From the NCBI RefSeq assembly GCF_040605455.1, contig NZ_JBEXCV010000008.1:49385-113384 (forward strand): a DNA stretch of 64,000 nt, read 5' to 3'. The notes beneath the pieces are model-generated. The model searched no databases. It saw only the letters and a list, made by a program, of their open reading frames with translations, and had not been told where the DNA came from. The position numbers and the translations under genes were made by a program. Numbering within the stretch: position 1 is the stretch's first letter; the number at the start of each line of letters is the position of its first letter. The DNA is from Embleya sp040605455. Its GTDB lineage: Bacteria > Actinomycetota > Actinomycetes > Streptomycetales > Streptomycetaceae. Of the stretch, positions 44,482-53,446 are shown piece by piece.

Positions 44482-45609
44482 ACGGTGACCGCTGCGGCCC
44501 CTTCCCCCAGTCGACCCGAAGATGTGCTCCGACTGAATGCCGTCTGCCCGTACTACACGATGTTTCCGCTGGACTTCCCGCTCCAGCAGCTTGCCGCCCG
44601 CCCCGATGCCACTCGCGTGCTGGACCCGTTCTGCGGGCGGGGAACAACCCTCTATGCCGCGCGTCTGGCGGGGCTGCCGTCGGTGGGCATCGACATCAAC
44701 CCGGTGGCCGCTGCCATCGCCCAGGCCAAGCTCGTCCAGGTCACACCTGGTGCTGTGGTTCGTCTCGCGCGGCATATCCTCGACGACAGCATGCGAGGAG
44801 AGGTGCCCGAGGGCGAGTTCTGGCAGTGGTGCTTCGAGCGCGAGACGCTCCGCGAACTGGTGGCGCTGCGTGAGGCCCTACTGGGGATGACCACACCGAC
44901 GGCTGCCATGCTGCGGGCGGTTCTGCTGGGCATCCTGCATGGCCCGCGTAACAAGAACCTTCCGTCGTACCTGTCGAACCAGATGCCGCGCACCTACGCC
45001 TCCAAGCCCGCCTACGCGGTGAAGTTCTGGAAGAAGCACGCCATGGAACCGGTGCGCATTCCGGCTCTGGAGGTCATCGAGCGGCGGGCCAAGCGACTGT
45101 TGGACGCGGCACCGCTCACCCACGGCGGCCGGGTCTACCTCGGCGACTCCGTCGAGACCCTCGGCGGCCTGCGGCAGAAGTTCGACCTGGTTGTCACCTC
45201 GCCCCCGTACTACGGCATGCGCACCTATGTGGCCGACCAGTGGTTGCGCTCTTGGTTTCTCGGAGGGCCCGCCGAGGTCCTCTACGGAACGCACGGCCAG
45301 ATCGCCCGCCAGCCGAACCAGGAGGCCTTCATCCAGGCCCTGGCCAAGGTGTGGGCCGCAACCGCCCTCCGCTGCCGTCAGGGCGCCCGGCTTGCGATCC
45401 GCTTCGGTGCTCTGCCCTCGGCCCGCACCGACCCGGAGCAAATGCTGATGGCCTCCGTGCGGGAGGCGAAGGCCGGGTGGGTTGTCAAGGAAGTCCGGCA
45501 GGCTGGCACACCCCCGAAGCGCAACCGGCAGGCCGAGCAGTTCGGCAAGGCGGGCTCCGCCATCGAAGAGATCGATCTCATCGCCGAGTTGATCGGGCTG
45601 CCCCACTAA
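44479..45609 (+). CDS. DNA methyltransferase (TSPPY type)
   Basis: A 376-residue amino-methyltransferase. The SAM motif is DPFCGRGTTLYAA (about residues 49–61) and the catalytic motif TSPPYYGMRTY (about 239) follows it, giving order I then IV. The TSPPY motif can go with N4-cytosine or N6-adenine methylation; the two cannot be told apart here. A large insertion (~160 residues) between the two motifs may recognise DNA. It is the first gene of the MTase–NurA–HerA–HxlR run and is probably the self-marking part. ATG at 44479. Confidence 0.85.
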   Translation: MTVTAAAPSPSRPEDVLRLNAVCPYYTMFPLDFPLQQLAARPDATRVLDPFCGRGTTLYAARLAGLPSVGIDINPVAAAIAQAKLVQVTPGAVVRLARHILDDSMRGEVPEGEFWQWCFERETLRELVALREALLGMTTPTAAMLRAVLLGILHGPRNKNLPSYLSNQMPRTYASKPAYAVKFWKKHAMEPVRIPALEVIERRAKRLLDAAPLTHGGRVYLGDSVETLGGLRQKFDLVVTSPPYYGMRTYVADQWLRSWFLGGPAEVLYGTHGQIARQPNQEAFIQALAKVWAATALRCRQGARLAIRFGALPSARTDPEQMLMASVREAKAGWVVKEVRQAGTPPKRNRQAEQFGKAGSAIEEIDLIAELIGLPH

Positions 45610-45613
45610 TCGG

Positions 45614-45701
45614 GTAACCCGGTTACTTCCCACAACTTCATAACGGAATGTCTACTCCCCGTGGCATGCTGTGTAGACCAGGCGAGTGAATCACTCGCCT
45701 G
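45614..45701. promoter_or_regulatory. Palindromes upstream of the nurA-like gene
   Basis: GTAACC-C-GGTTAC (45614–45626) shares the GTAAC/GTTAC half-sites of the 44446–44481 operator. GTCTAC (45649–45654) and GTAGAC (45673–45678) form a spaced pair. CAGGCGAGTGA-A-TCACTCGCCTG (45679–45701) is a perfect 11-bp repeat with a one-base centre, too tight for a hairpin, so it is an operator rather than a terminator. Confidence 0.6.
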
Positions 45702-45732
45702 TGGCAACACACGTGCGGTGCAGGGGAGATGC

Positions 45733-46857
45733 ATGTTCGACGGGGACCAGATCAAGCAGCTCAAACAGTTGATCGGCGATCAAGTCGAAGCCGGTCGCGC
45801 CGAGCTGGACAAGCTGGTCGAGCAGGCTCAGGCCATCCGCTCTGAGGTCAAGGTGATCAGGCCGCGGTCAGCGACATCGGTCGCGCTGATGGCCTCCGAT
45901 GGCGGCAACAACAAGGTCGCCTTCAACCCCTTCTACCTGCAGGTCGTCCGAGTCGTGGACTCCAACGGCAAGGAGCTGTGCATGGAGGTGGTCTCCCCGA
46001 TCGCCGACATCGACGGCCTGAGCCGCCGCCAGTTCCATGAAGACGGCAGCCCGCGCACCGCGCTGGGCAGGATGATGCGCGGACTGGACGTCGAAAGACT
46101 CCAGGACCTGTCGCCGATGATGTCCGGCAAGTCGCCCAGTTGGGTGCAGGTTTTCCGAGACCTGTGCGAATGGGCAACGTTGTATGACCTGATCTGCCAC
46201 CGTGACTACGCAGTCGACACCCTGATCGTCCGCGACGGCCTGCTGCGCAGCAAGATCTTCCAGGGCGAGCTGTTCGTGAAGATGGGCGAGCAGATCTACG
46301 AGGCCATCGAGCGGATCTGGCGTCAGGACCGACGCAAGGTGTGGCTGGTGGGACTGGCGAAGAAGACCCAAGTCCTGGAGTACTACCGGCTTGCGATCTC
46401 GCTGTCGGGCGTGTTCGACAACGGCGCCGCCTGTTTCGCCAAGGTCCCTGCCGAGATGTTGGAGAAGGCATACCTATGGGACGAGTACACCCGCGACGTC
46501 AGGGACGACTCTCCCGGTGAGAAGCCAAAGTTCAACATCGGCTCGATGTACTTCGTGCGCTTCGGCCCGTACTCCGGCGACCCCATCTGGACCGTGGACA
46601 TCATGTCCCGCCAGGACAGGGAAGCCCAGGCGATCTTCGGCTACCTGCAGGCCGACGCGGTGGCCGGCTTCCCCATCCCGCTCTATCCCAACTGCATTCA
46701 GCAGGCCGACAGTTACTCCCGCGTCGCCGACCTGGACATGGACATCATTGAAGACCAGCTCGTCGACGCAGTTCGCGATCAGGTCGGTGATGACAAGGCC
46801 CACATCATCGATGCCCTGCGATTGGCCTCCGATGTGGCCGCCAACCGCTACGAGTAA
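45733..46857 (+). CDS. NurA-like nuclease
   Basis: A 374-residue NurA-domain protein. An N-terminal coiled-coil (IKQLKQLIGDQVEAGRAELDKLVEQAQ) precedes the first acidic motif in MASDGGNNKVAF, and later motifs MYFVRFGPYSGDPIWTVDI and GYLQADAVAGFPIPLYPNCIQQADSYSRV follow the NurA order. NurA proteins are 5'-to-3' exonucleases/endonucleases that work with HerA. The ATG at 45733 follows GGGGAG; the next gene is HerA 44 bp later. Catalytic residues are proposed, not proven. Confidence 0.78.
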   Translation: MFDGDQIKQLKQLIGDQVEAGRAELDKLVEQAQAIRSEVKVIRPRSATSVALMASDGGNNKVAFNPFYLQVVRVVDSNGKELCMEVVSPIADIDGLSRRQFHEDGSPRTALGRMMRGLDVERLQDLSPMMSGKSPSWVQVFRDLCEWATLYDLICHRDYAVDTLIVRDGLLRSKIFQGELFVKMGEQIYEAIERIWRQDRRKVWLVGLAKKTQVLEYYRLAISLSGVFDNGAACFAKVPAEMLEKAYLWDEYTRDVRDDSPGEKPKFNIGSMYFVRFGPYSGDPIWTVDIMSRQDREAQAIFGYLQADAVAGFPIPLYPNCIQQADSYSRVADLDMDIIEDQLVDAVRDQVGDDKAHIIDALRLASDVAANRYE

Positions 46858-46901
46858 CACTCCTCACCGTCCGAGCCGCATCCTGTGGAGCAAGTACCGT
46901 C

Positions 46902-49118
46902 ATGAGCCTGTTCGAGCGTGACAAAGTCATCGGCACCTTCCGCGGTTTCTCCGAGGGTGGAATGGAGTTCCACGCCGACCTCGTGCTGCCGCACCACGAC
47001 GACTTCCAGACCATGGCCATGCACGGCCAGTTCGTCCTCGTTCAGCTCGAACACGAACGGGAGGCAATCCTCGGGCGGATCACCACCATTGCCTCCCAGG
47101 GGCGCCTGGTGTCTCCCATCGGCGAGGACTACGCCACTCGCGCGGTGCGCGACCAGCGGCCCATTCCCGATGAGCTGCGCGAACGCTACCTGAAGTACAA
47201 GGTCGACATCCGCATCCTCGGTGTCCTTCGCATGGAGGGCGACAAGCACATCTTCGTCCCCAGCCACCGGCGCCTCCCGCATGTCGGCGCCCAGGTCGCA
47301 CTCTTGGGTGACGACCTGCTCGCCGAGGTCGTGAACGCGAAGGACACCGACGACGGCGCGGTGCCCATCGGCTACCTCGCTTTTGGTGAATTTGTCTATG
47401 CCGGAAACGACAAGCGCGTGGGCGACACCTCCTGGATGCAGGTTCAGCAGCCCGCGATCATGCCGACCTTCCAGATTGACAAGCTCGTGGCTCGCCGCAG
47501 CTTCGTCTTCGCCCGCGCCGGCTTCGGTAAGTCGAATCTGGTCAAGCTGCTCTTCTCCGCCCTGTACGAAGGACAGCCCACTGTCCCGCGCCGGTCCGGC
47601 GAAGCCCCGGTCGGAACAATCATTTTCGACCCGGACGGCGAGTACTTCTGGCCCGACTTCAAGGGCCGCCCCGCCCTTTGCGACGTACCGCACCTGCGCG
47701 ACAAGCTGGTCGTCTTCACCAACCGCAAGGGCCCCAGCGAGTTCTACCAGTCCTTCGTCGTCAACGGCGTCAAGCTGAACATCAAGGAACTGCAAGCATC
47801 GCGAGTACTGGGTATCGCGCTGCCACCGGAGAAGCAGGACCAGCAGAACGTCGTCAAGCTCAAATCCCTCGACGGACCCAGGTGGAACCGGCTTGTCGAC
47901 CTGATCCACCGGGACAAGTACGGCGCCGACCGCTCACAGGTCCAGCAGATCCTGAACCTCGATGCCGGCCAAGAAGCTGAGACTAACGCTGCGGTCAGCA
48001 ACATGACCCGCGTCGTCAACGCACTGCATGACCCCGACAGTCAGCTCCTCAGCAGCCTGAAGGACTGCCTTTCCCAAGGCAAGCTCTGTGTGGTGGACAT
48101 CTCGCAAATGCGCGGCTCCCAGGGGCTTCAGCTCGCTGGCGTGATCCTCGGCGACATCTTCGAGCACAACCAGAATCAGTTCACCGAGGCTGACCCGAAG
48201 TCCATTCCCACCATTGCTGTCATCGAAGAGGCACAGTCCGTCCTCGGTGGCTCCAATCAGAGGGAGGACGGCCCCTTCATCTCGTGGGTGAAGGAGGGCC
48301 GCAAATACGATCTCGGTGCCCTGCTGATCACCCAACAGCCAGGCAGCCTGCCGCAGGAACTCCTCAGCCAGGGCGACAACTTCTTCGTCTTCCACCTGCT
48401 CTCCCAAGGCGACCTTTTGTCCCTGAAGAAGGCAAACGCCCACTTCTCCGAAGACCTGCTGGCCACCCTGCTCAACGAGCCACTCGTCGGCAATGGCATT
48501 TACTGGTCCAGCGCACCCGGCACCGACCGCCACGCCCGCCCCTACCCCATCTCTGTGCGCGTCCTCAGCTTCGAGGACTCCTACAAGATGGCCGACCCCG
48601 ACTACTCTCTCCCAACCCCTGACAACTTCGCCACCAAGTCCCGGGCCGTCGTCGAGGAACGACGTACCGAAGCCCGGGTTGCTTCCGCCAGCCTCGCGGC
48701 TAACAATCCCCACGGTGCCGCCACCGCGCCTGACGGAGAAGACGTCTCGGTGGACGACAGTGCGATCGCGATCGTCCACCTGCGGGACAACAAGCCCGAG
48801 TTCCACAAGATGATCAACAGCAGCCGCGGCATCAAGTGGGGACACATCGCTCACATGCTGGGTGAGAGGGCCCCCGAGTACGCGAAGCGCTCCGACTCCA
48901 CCTTTGACTGGGGCCGAGCTCTGGTCAAGCAGGCACTTGACGAGCTGTATCCGGGGAAGTGGATCGCCCAGGCCCGCGAGGACGACAAGAGTCCGGGCAA
49001 GTTCCCCAAGTACGTCATGCTCAAGGAGCACGCCTCAAAGGAGGAGCCGGACACCGGCAACAACCTGGACGGCGCGTTGTTCGACCCGGCACAGACCGAT
49101 GAGAAGCCTCCTTTCTAG
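46902..49118 (+). CDS. HerA-like ATPase/translocase
   Basis: A 738-residue HerA/FtsK-class hexameric ATPase. An N-terminal HAS-barrel-like region (FRGFSEGGMEFHADLVL) is followed by Walker A RAGFGKSNLVKLLFSAL (near 202–218), IIFDPDGEYF, Walker B IPTIAVIEEAQS (about 436–447), and the arginine-bearing KEGRKYDLGALLITQQPGSLP. A C-terminal wing (about 600–738) is not in minimal HerA. With NurA it would form a translocase–nuclease. GTGGAG lies upstream of ATG 46902. Confidence 0.87.
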   Translation: MSLFERDKVIGTFRGFSEGGMEFHADLVLPHHDDFQTMAMHGQFVLVQLEHEREAILGRITTIASQGRLVSPIGEDYATRAVRDQRPIPDELRERYLKYKVDIRILGVLRMEGDKHIFVPSHRRLPHVGAQVALLGDDLLAEVVNAKDTDDGAVPIGYLAFGEFVYAGNDKRVGDTSWMQVQQPAIMPTFQIDKLVARRSFVFARAGFGKSNLVKLLFSALYEGQPTVPRRSGEAPVGTIIFDPDGEYFWPDFKGRPALCDVPHLRDKLVVFTNRKGPSEFYQSFVVNGVKLNIKELQASRVLGIALPPEKQDQQNVVKLKSLDGPRWNRLVDLIHRDKYGADRSQVQQILNLDAGQEAETNAAVSNMTRVVNALHDPDSQLLSSLKDCLSQGKLCVVDISQMRGSQGLQLAGVILGDIFEHNQNQFTEADPKSIPTIAVIEEAQSVLGGSNQREDGPFISWVKEGRKYDLGALLITQQPGSLPQELLSQGDNFFVFHLLSQGDLLSLKKANAHFSEDLLATLLNEPLVGNGIYWSSAPGTDRHARPYPISVRVLSFEDSYKMADPDYSLPTPDNFATKSRAVVEERRTEARVASASLAANNPHGAATAPDGEDVSVDDSAIAIVHLRDNKPEFHKMINSSRGIKWGHIAHMLGERAPEYAKRSDSTFDWGRALVKQALDELYPGKWIAQAREDDKSPGKFPKYVMLKEHASKEEPDTGNNLDGALFDPAQTDEKPPF

Positions 49119-49144
49119 AACCGCTTCCTCGAGGAAGGAGTGCT

Positions 49145-49477
49145 ATGACGGTTGGGGGCAGCAGTTCAGCGTTGACCCGAGCTGAAAGGGATCTCGTTGA
49201 GACCCTCTCGGCCCGCTGGACGATTCACATCCTTCTGATTCTTCGTACCTCTGAGGACATGTGGCGATTCGGTGAGATCCAGGAAGCCGTCTCCGGGATC
49301 TCCAACCGCGTGCTCTCCGGCCGCCTTGCCGGGCTGGAGAACAGCGGTCTCGTGTCCCGGAACGTCGATGCGACCCGACCGGTGACTATCACATACCGGC
49401 TCACCGCCCAGGGGCGTCGAGTTGCAGGCGTCCTCACTTGTCTGCGCGAGGCAGCTGAGAGCCGCCTCGACAGGTGA
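49145..49477 (+). CDS. HxlR-family winged-helix regulator
   Basis: A 110-residue HxlR-type protein: LSARWTIHILLILRTSEDMWRFGEIQEAVSGISNRVLSGRLAGLENSGLVSR is the full winged helix and YRLTAQGRRVAGVL the wing. The Cys that usually starts HxlR domains is absent. It is 26 bp after the HerA stop with a GAGGAAGGAG site, so it belongs to the same transcript. It may control the cassette through the palindromes upstream of the nuclease gene; this is inferred. Confidence 0.8.
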   Translation: MTVGGSSSALTRAERDLVETLSARWTIHILLILRTSEDMWRFGEIQEAVSGISNRVLSGRLAGLENSGLVSRNVDATRPVTITYRLTAQGRRVAGVLTCLREAAESRLDR

Positions 49478-49634
49478 TGTGTCACATCTGGGCTACACCG
49501 CTGTGTTCGCCGCGCAGGTTCACCACAGCGGGCACCAAGTCCCGCTTGGCGATCCGAACCGTCGACTGGATCTTCTTCGCGCCCGCCGTGCTCGGCTACA
49601 TCGTTCGGATGTGTAGGAGTCTGCGCTCGATGCC

Positions 49635-49931
49635 TCAGCTGGGGAGCTCGCGGGCGAAGTACTGGGCGGCGCGGCGGAGTAGGTCGCGTTCACGTTCCAG
49701 AAGGCTGACCTGGTGCCGCAGTCGATCAAGTTCCGCGCGATCAACCGGGGACCCGGCCGGATCGTCGTGGCCGTCTGTAGCCTCGGCCAAACGAACCCAC
49801 CCTCGCAGGGTCTCGTGGTTGATGCCGAGTTCAGCGGCGACCGACGCGAAGGTGCGAACGCCGATCGTGGCGTGAAACCTGGCGACTGCCTCTCGCTTGA
49901 ATTCATCCGTGTACTTGGACGCGCTCCTCAT
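49635..49931 (-). CDS. IS3-family transposase OrfA (right copy), without OrfB
   Basis: A 98-residue OrfA: SASKYTDEFKREAVARF, AAELGINHETLRGWVRLAEA (HTH) and the leucine zipper DRLRHQVSLLERERDLLRRAAQYFARELPS. OrfB with its DDE residues should follow at lower coordinates but the HxlR gene is there instead. With the left remnant at 43841–43956 it brackets the defence cassette in the same orientation. Confidence 0.82.
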   Translation of the reverse strand: MRSASKYTDEFKREAVARFHATIGVRTFASVAAELGINHETLRGWVRLAEATDGHDDPAGSPVDRAELDRLRHQVSLLERERDLLRRAAQYFARELPS

Positions 49932-50070
49932 GGAGGCCTCGCTTTCCGCCTCACCGGCAGGATCCACGTAGACACCGGCGACGCCGCGTTCGCCTGTCAC
50001 AGCCGATGCGGACAGCACGCGACACCTCGGGCACATGCATCCCGTGTTCTTCCGACCCGCGAAAAACGAT

Positions 50071-50088
50071 AGTGCATCATCATGCACT
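50071..50088. promoter_or_regulatory. Operator candidate for the second XRE gene
   Basis: AGTGCAT-CATC-ATGCACT is a perfect 7-bp inverted repeat lying 36 bp before the GTG at 50124 and in the gap to the divergent IS OrfA. Confidence 0.55.
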
Positions 50089-50123
50089 GCTAGTTGTCGG
50101 CGCGGCGCGTTGTGTCACTATCT

Positions 50124-50468
50124 GTGTCCGACCAGCCGACGTCCCCATCCCCGAATCTCGACCCGGATCCCTCTGGGCGGGACCCGGTCGTCCACGCCTT
50201 TGGCATCGAGGTGCGACGTACTCGACATGCACGGGAGTGGTCGCTCGACGACTTGGCCGAGGAGTCCGGGATCAGTCGACGCATGGTGCTCGATGTGGAG
50301 CATGGTCGGCGTAACCCCTCGTTGCTCGTGATCCTCACGTTGGCCCGGGCTCTGGACGTGACTGTGAGTCGGCTCGTTGGACCTGCGGAAGACCTGTTTG
50401 CGCGCACCCGCACACTCCCGGGAGCCGCACGCCGCAGAGGTGATGGACCTCCGGAGCAGAGCGAATAG
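50124..50468 (+). CDS. XRE-family regulator
   Basis: A 114-residue Cro/C1-type protein. Residues about 27–85 form the HTH: FGIEVRRTRHAREWSLDDLAEESGISRRMVLDVEHGRRNPSLLVILTLARALDV. GTG 50124 was chosen over a TTG at 50094. A palindrome just upstream suggests autoregulation. It converges on the endonuclease VII-like gene across a strong hairpin. Confidence 0.78.
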   Translation: MSDQPTSPSPNLDPDPSGRDPVVHAFGIEVRRTRHAREWSLDDLAEESGISRRMVLDVEHGRRNPSLLVILTLARALDVTVSRLVGPAEDLFARTRTLPGAARRRGDGPPEQSE

Positions 50469-50550
50469 ATCCGCCAGGCACAGACACACTGGTGTTGTGC
50501 GCGCAGGAGATGGCCGAGCGTGGTGTGCTTTCTGCGGGACTTCGGGCCCG

Positions 50551-50587
50551 ACAGAGCGCACAGTGCGCAGTGCGCAGTGCGCTCTGT
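50551..50587. terminator. Bidirectional terminator with GTGCGCA repeats
   Basis: A perfect 11-bp stem (ACAGAGCGCAC at 50551–50561 with GTGCGCTCTGT at 50577–50587); the loop itself is made of AGTGCGC repeats. It lies between convergent genes. Confidence 0.65.
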
Positions 50588-50700
50588 CTGTGCGGATCGG
50601 GCGCTTTCGAGCAAGTGTGAGGGCCGATGCAGCAGAAGTGCGCTCAACGCCACAGCCTGCCTGGTCTCGTCTTCCATGGTCGAGCCTGTTCAGCACCGTG

Positions 50701-51531
50701 TCAGGCGAGTCCCCTTGCGTAGAGGATCTGGGCTGGCGGGGCCTGCAAGTACCTTTCGAACAGCTCGATTTCCCCAAGCATCGACCGGATTTCCTCGTAC
50801 CAGGCCAGGCCCCGCGCGTTGCAGTTCCCGCAGAGCAGGCCGCGAACGCACTTACCGCAGGGCGCCCCATCGCCGATGCACCGGCGGTGGTCGTGGTCCA
50901 AGTGCAGCCAGTCGCTGTCCTCGCCCTTGTTCGGGTCGCCGTGCCGTCGGTTACAGATCGCACAGGCATGATTTTGGAGCTCGAACAGCTCGCGAACGAA
51001 TTCGAGGCTGACGTTGAACGTGCGAGCCTTCTTGTGCATCGATCGGCAGAGCTTGCAGCCGGACTGAGGTTTGCCGATCTTCCTGTTCCAGACGAATCGT
51101 TCGAGTGGGAGGATCTGTTCGCAGTGCAGGCACCAATAGAGATTCTGGGCCCGAAGTTCGGCTGACCGGGCTGCACTCAGTTTGAACCTCAGTGGGCGGA
51201 GCTGTTCACCGTGTCTATCCTGCTGGGCGTGGGTGTGACAGAGGGTTCGGCCGGAGGCGATGTTGATGCACCCGCAGAATGAACAGGGTTGGGCGCCCAC
51301 GACGGCAATACGGAGAGGCTTCAACGGTTTGCCGTTGTATTGCTGCATGTAGTGCCCCTGGCAGAGCTGCTTGGCGTGCTCGGGCTTCCCGCAGTCAGGG
51401 AACGCGCAGGTGGCGCCCTGAGGTATCCGTTGCCTCCTGATGGGTTCGATGAGCGACTTCCCCTCGCGCTGTCGCTCGTAGTGCGTCTTGCAGACGCCCT
51501 TTCGATCGATGCGCTTGCCGCAGTCGGGCAC
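50701..51531 (-). CDS. Endonuclease VII-like HNH protein with zinc repeats
   Basis: A 276-residue protein as read from the GTG at 51531. The C-terminus is an endonuclease VII-type treble clef: CAICNRRHG, LHLDHDHR and CVRGLLCGNCNARGLAWYEE. The N-terminal part has zinc modules C-x4-C-x(8–10)-C-x2-H: CGKRIDRKGVCKTH, CAFPDCGKPEHAKQLCQGH and CSFCGCINIASGRTLCHTH. A further module (CRFEGCGRRV…CQTHY) lies in frame upstream of the GTG, up to a stop at 51724–51726, but with no ATG/GTG/TTG; only ATA at 51691–51693, 8 bp after AAGGAG, is well placed. Confidence 0.75.
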   Translation of the reverse strand: MPDCGKRIDRKGVCKTHYERQREGKSLIEPIRRQRIPQGATCAFPDCGKPEHAKQLCQGHYMQQYNGKPLKPLRIAVVGAQPCSFCGCINIASGRTLCHTHAQQDRHGEQLRPLRFKLSAARSAELRAQNLYWCLHCEQILPLERFVWNRKIGKPQSGCKLCRSMHKKARTFNVSLEFVRELFELQNHACAICNRRHGDPNKGEDSDWLHLDHDHRRCIGDGAPCGKCVRGLLCGNCNARGLAWYEEIRSMLGEIELFERYLQAPPAQILYARGLA

Positions 51532-51894
51532 CCCACAGATGCCGCCGTTCGCCGTCGTAGAGAAGTTCGGCCGGATCCGACTGAGCGGTTTTCCGTTTAA
51601 GTGCTGGCGATAGTGGGTCTGGCAGAGCGCTTCCGTCTGGTTTGCGACTCGTCGCCCACAGCCTTCGAATCGGCAAACGTCGTGGATGGATATGTTCTCG
51701 ACTCCTTGCGAAGGATGATCGGGTTACCGCAACGCTAGGATTCGATCAGCGGCGGCGGGCAGCCGGGTCCTGGCTGGCGACGTGACGGGCGACGGCTCGA
51801 CGCTGGGGCGGGCGTATCGCTCCAGCGAGCGGACGGTGGCATGCCTGGATCGGGCGAGCAGACGCCTCCTCCTGGGGCGCTCCATGAGCATCTT

Positions 51895-53244
51895 TCAGCC
51901 GGTGCGGTCGAGGAAATCGCACACGGCGGTTGCGTTGCGATGCGCGCCCAGGGTGTCACGCAGGTCGGTGAGGGTGGCGCATCCGCGGGCGGAGTCGACA
52001 CCGCCCATCATGTCGACCACTTGGTGGGCGATGCCAGCGGCGGTGTCCAGGTCGCCGAGCGCGATGTGCGCCTCGGCCCGGCGTGCGAGGTAGATCGCGG
52101 CTCCGCGTGCCTCGCCGGTGGTGTCGTAGGGGTCGTGGTGGGCCAGGGCGGCATCGAAGTGCTCCAGCGCCCGCCCGGGCTTGCCCAAGGTCAGGGCGGA
52201 ACTGGCCGCGACCTGGTGGAGTTCGCCGTGTGTGAGCCAGTACATGCCAGGCAAATCCTCGCCCGCAGGTCCGGCGCGGTCGTAAGCGGCGAACGCCGCG
52301 TCGAGCGCGCGGTAGGTGTCGCTTGCGTCGCCAGCGGTGGAGTGGGCACGGGCCTTGCGCGCGTGCAGCATCGCGACCACTCGGGGCGAGATGATTCTGC
52401 GACGGGTGTCGAGGGCGCCGTCGACCATGTCGACGGCACCGCGCGGGTCGTGGTTGCTGTAGCGGACGTTGGCCCAGAATGCGAGGGCGGTGGCGCCGGT
52501 CGTGGCGTCGCCGCCGGATGCCGCAGCCCGCAACGAGGCAGCGAAGTGCCTCTCGGCACTGGCCGTGTGACCGCTGTCGTACGCGCACCACCCGGCCAGG
52601 CGGGACGCCTCCGCGGCCGATCCGAACAAGCGCCGACCCGTCACCTCCGTATACGAGGCATCGCGTAACAGTCGTGTGATCAAGCGGAGTTCCGCGCTCG
52701 CCGCGTCGTAGACCTGGGAGGATCCGACCTCGTCGTCCAGGTGTCGCAGGGCGTCGAGGCGGGTGTCGAACAGGTCGGCGACGTGCGCGCCCACGTGCCG
52801 CCCGCCAGTGACGGCGCCGTTGGCGGCGTCGGCGTTCGCCCAGCGGGCGAGGCTCGCCGACAGAGTGCTCGTCGAGGCGATGAGGAATCCGCGTCGGTCC
52901 ACCGGCCCTCCCACGTCGTCCAGTGCCTTGACGGTACCCACCGTGGACCAAGGGGAGTCCAAAACGGTGTCGTCGTCGTGGAAGGCGAGCAACAACCACC
53001 AGGGCCAACCCCGGCGACGGATCTCCTCGGGGTCGATGCCCAGCAGGTCGGCCATGGCCAGTTGCGCGGTGGGGGCGGGCTCGGCGACGCCCATCCAGCG
53101 GGAAACCTTCTCCTTGCGGGTGGCCATCGACCCGAACCCCAAAGCCCGATGCCGGTCGGCGACCTTGCGCAGGTAGCCGGTCGCGGTCCACCGGTTGCGG
53201 GTCAGCAGCGTGGTGAGCGGGTGCCGTTCGATGGTGTCCGTCAC
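51895..53244 (-). CDS. Streptomycete XRE/TPR-type regulator
   Basis: A 449-residue protein of the streptomycete regulator class with N-terminal HTH-like region (LTTLLTRNRWTATGYLRKVADRHRALGFGSMATRKEKVSRWMG) and TPR-like helices in the C-terminal 250 residues (AERHFAASLRAAASGGD, ALEHFDAALAHHDP). GTG 53244 follows GGGGAGG. It is divergent from the 53447 gene, its probable target or partner. Such proteins control secondary metabolism and development, but no target is shown. Confidence 0.7.
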   Translation of the reverse strand: MTDTIERHPLTTLLTRNRWTATGYLRKVADRHRALGFGSMATRKEKVSRWMGVAEPAPTAQLAMADLLGIDPEEIRRRGWPWWLLLAFHDDDTVLDSPWSTVGTVKALDDVGGPVDRRGFLIASTSTLSASLARWANADAANGAVTGGRHVGAHVADLFDTRLDALRHLDDEVGSSQVYDAASAELRLITRLLRDASYTEVTGRRLFGSAAEASRLAGWCAYDSGHTASAERHFAASLRAAASGGDATTGATALAFWANVRYSNHDPRGAVDMVDGALDTRRRIISPRVVAMLHARKARAHSTAGDASDTYRALDAAFAAYDRAGPAGEDLPGMYWLTHGELHQVAASSALTLGKPGRALEHFDAALAHHDPYDTTGEARGAAIYLARRAEAHIALGDLDTAAGIAHQVVDMMGGVDSARGCATLTDLRDTLGAHRNATAVCDFLDRTG

Positions 53245-53446
53245 GGTCGACCTCCCCCAAGGCGTGCCGCCCAGTGTGCCCCTTGCCCCGGCCCGCCTGG
53301 AATGGTCCGGGATGTGCGAGGCAACCCGAGGCAACCGATCGGCAACCCAAAGCAACGGCACGGGACTTCACGATCCGTGCCCGTCGGCGTTGTTCTGAAG
53401 TGCAGGAGGACCCGGCAGGGGTCCGCCGAGCCAGGGGAGGAACGCC

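Noticed and set aside
50094..50123. TTG start for the second XRE gene
   Set aside because: It adds ten residues without family likeness and no ribosome site is present; GTG 50124 is closer to the fold.
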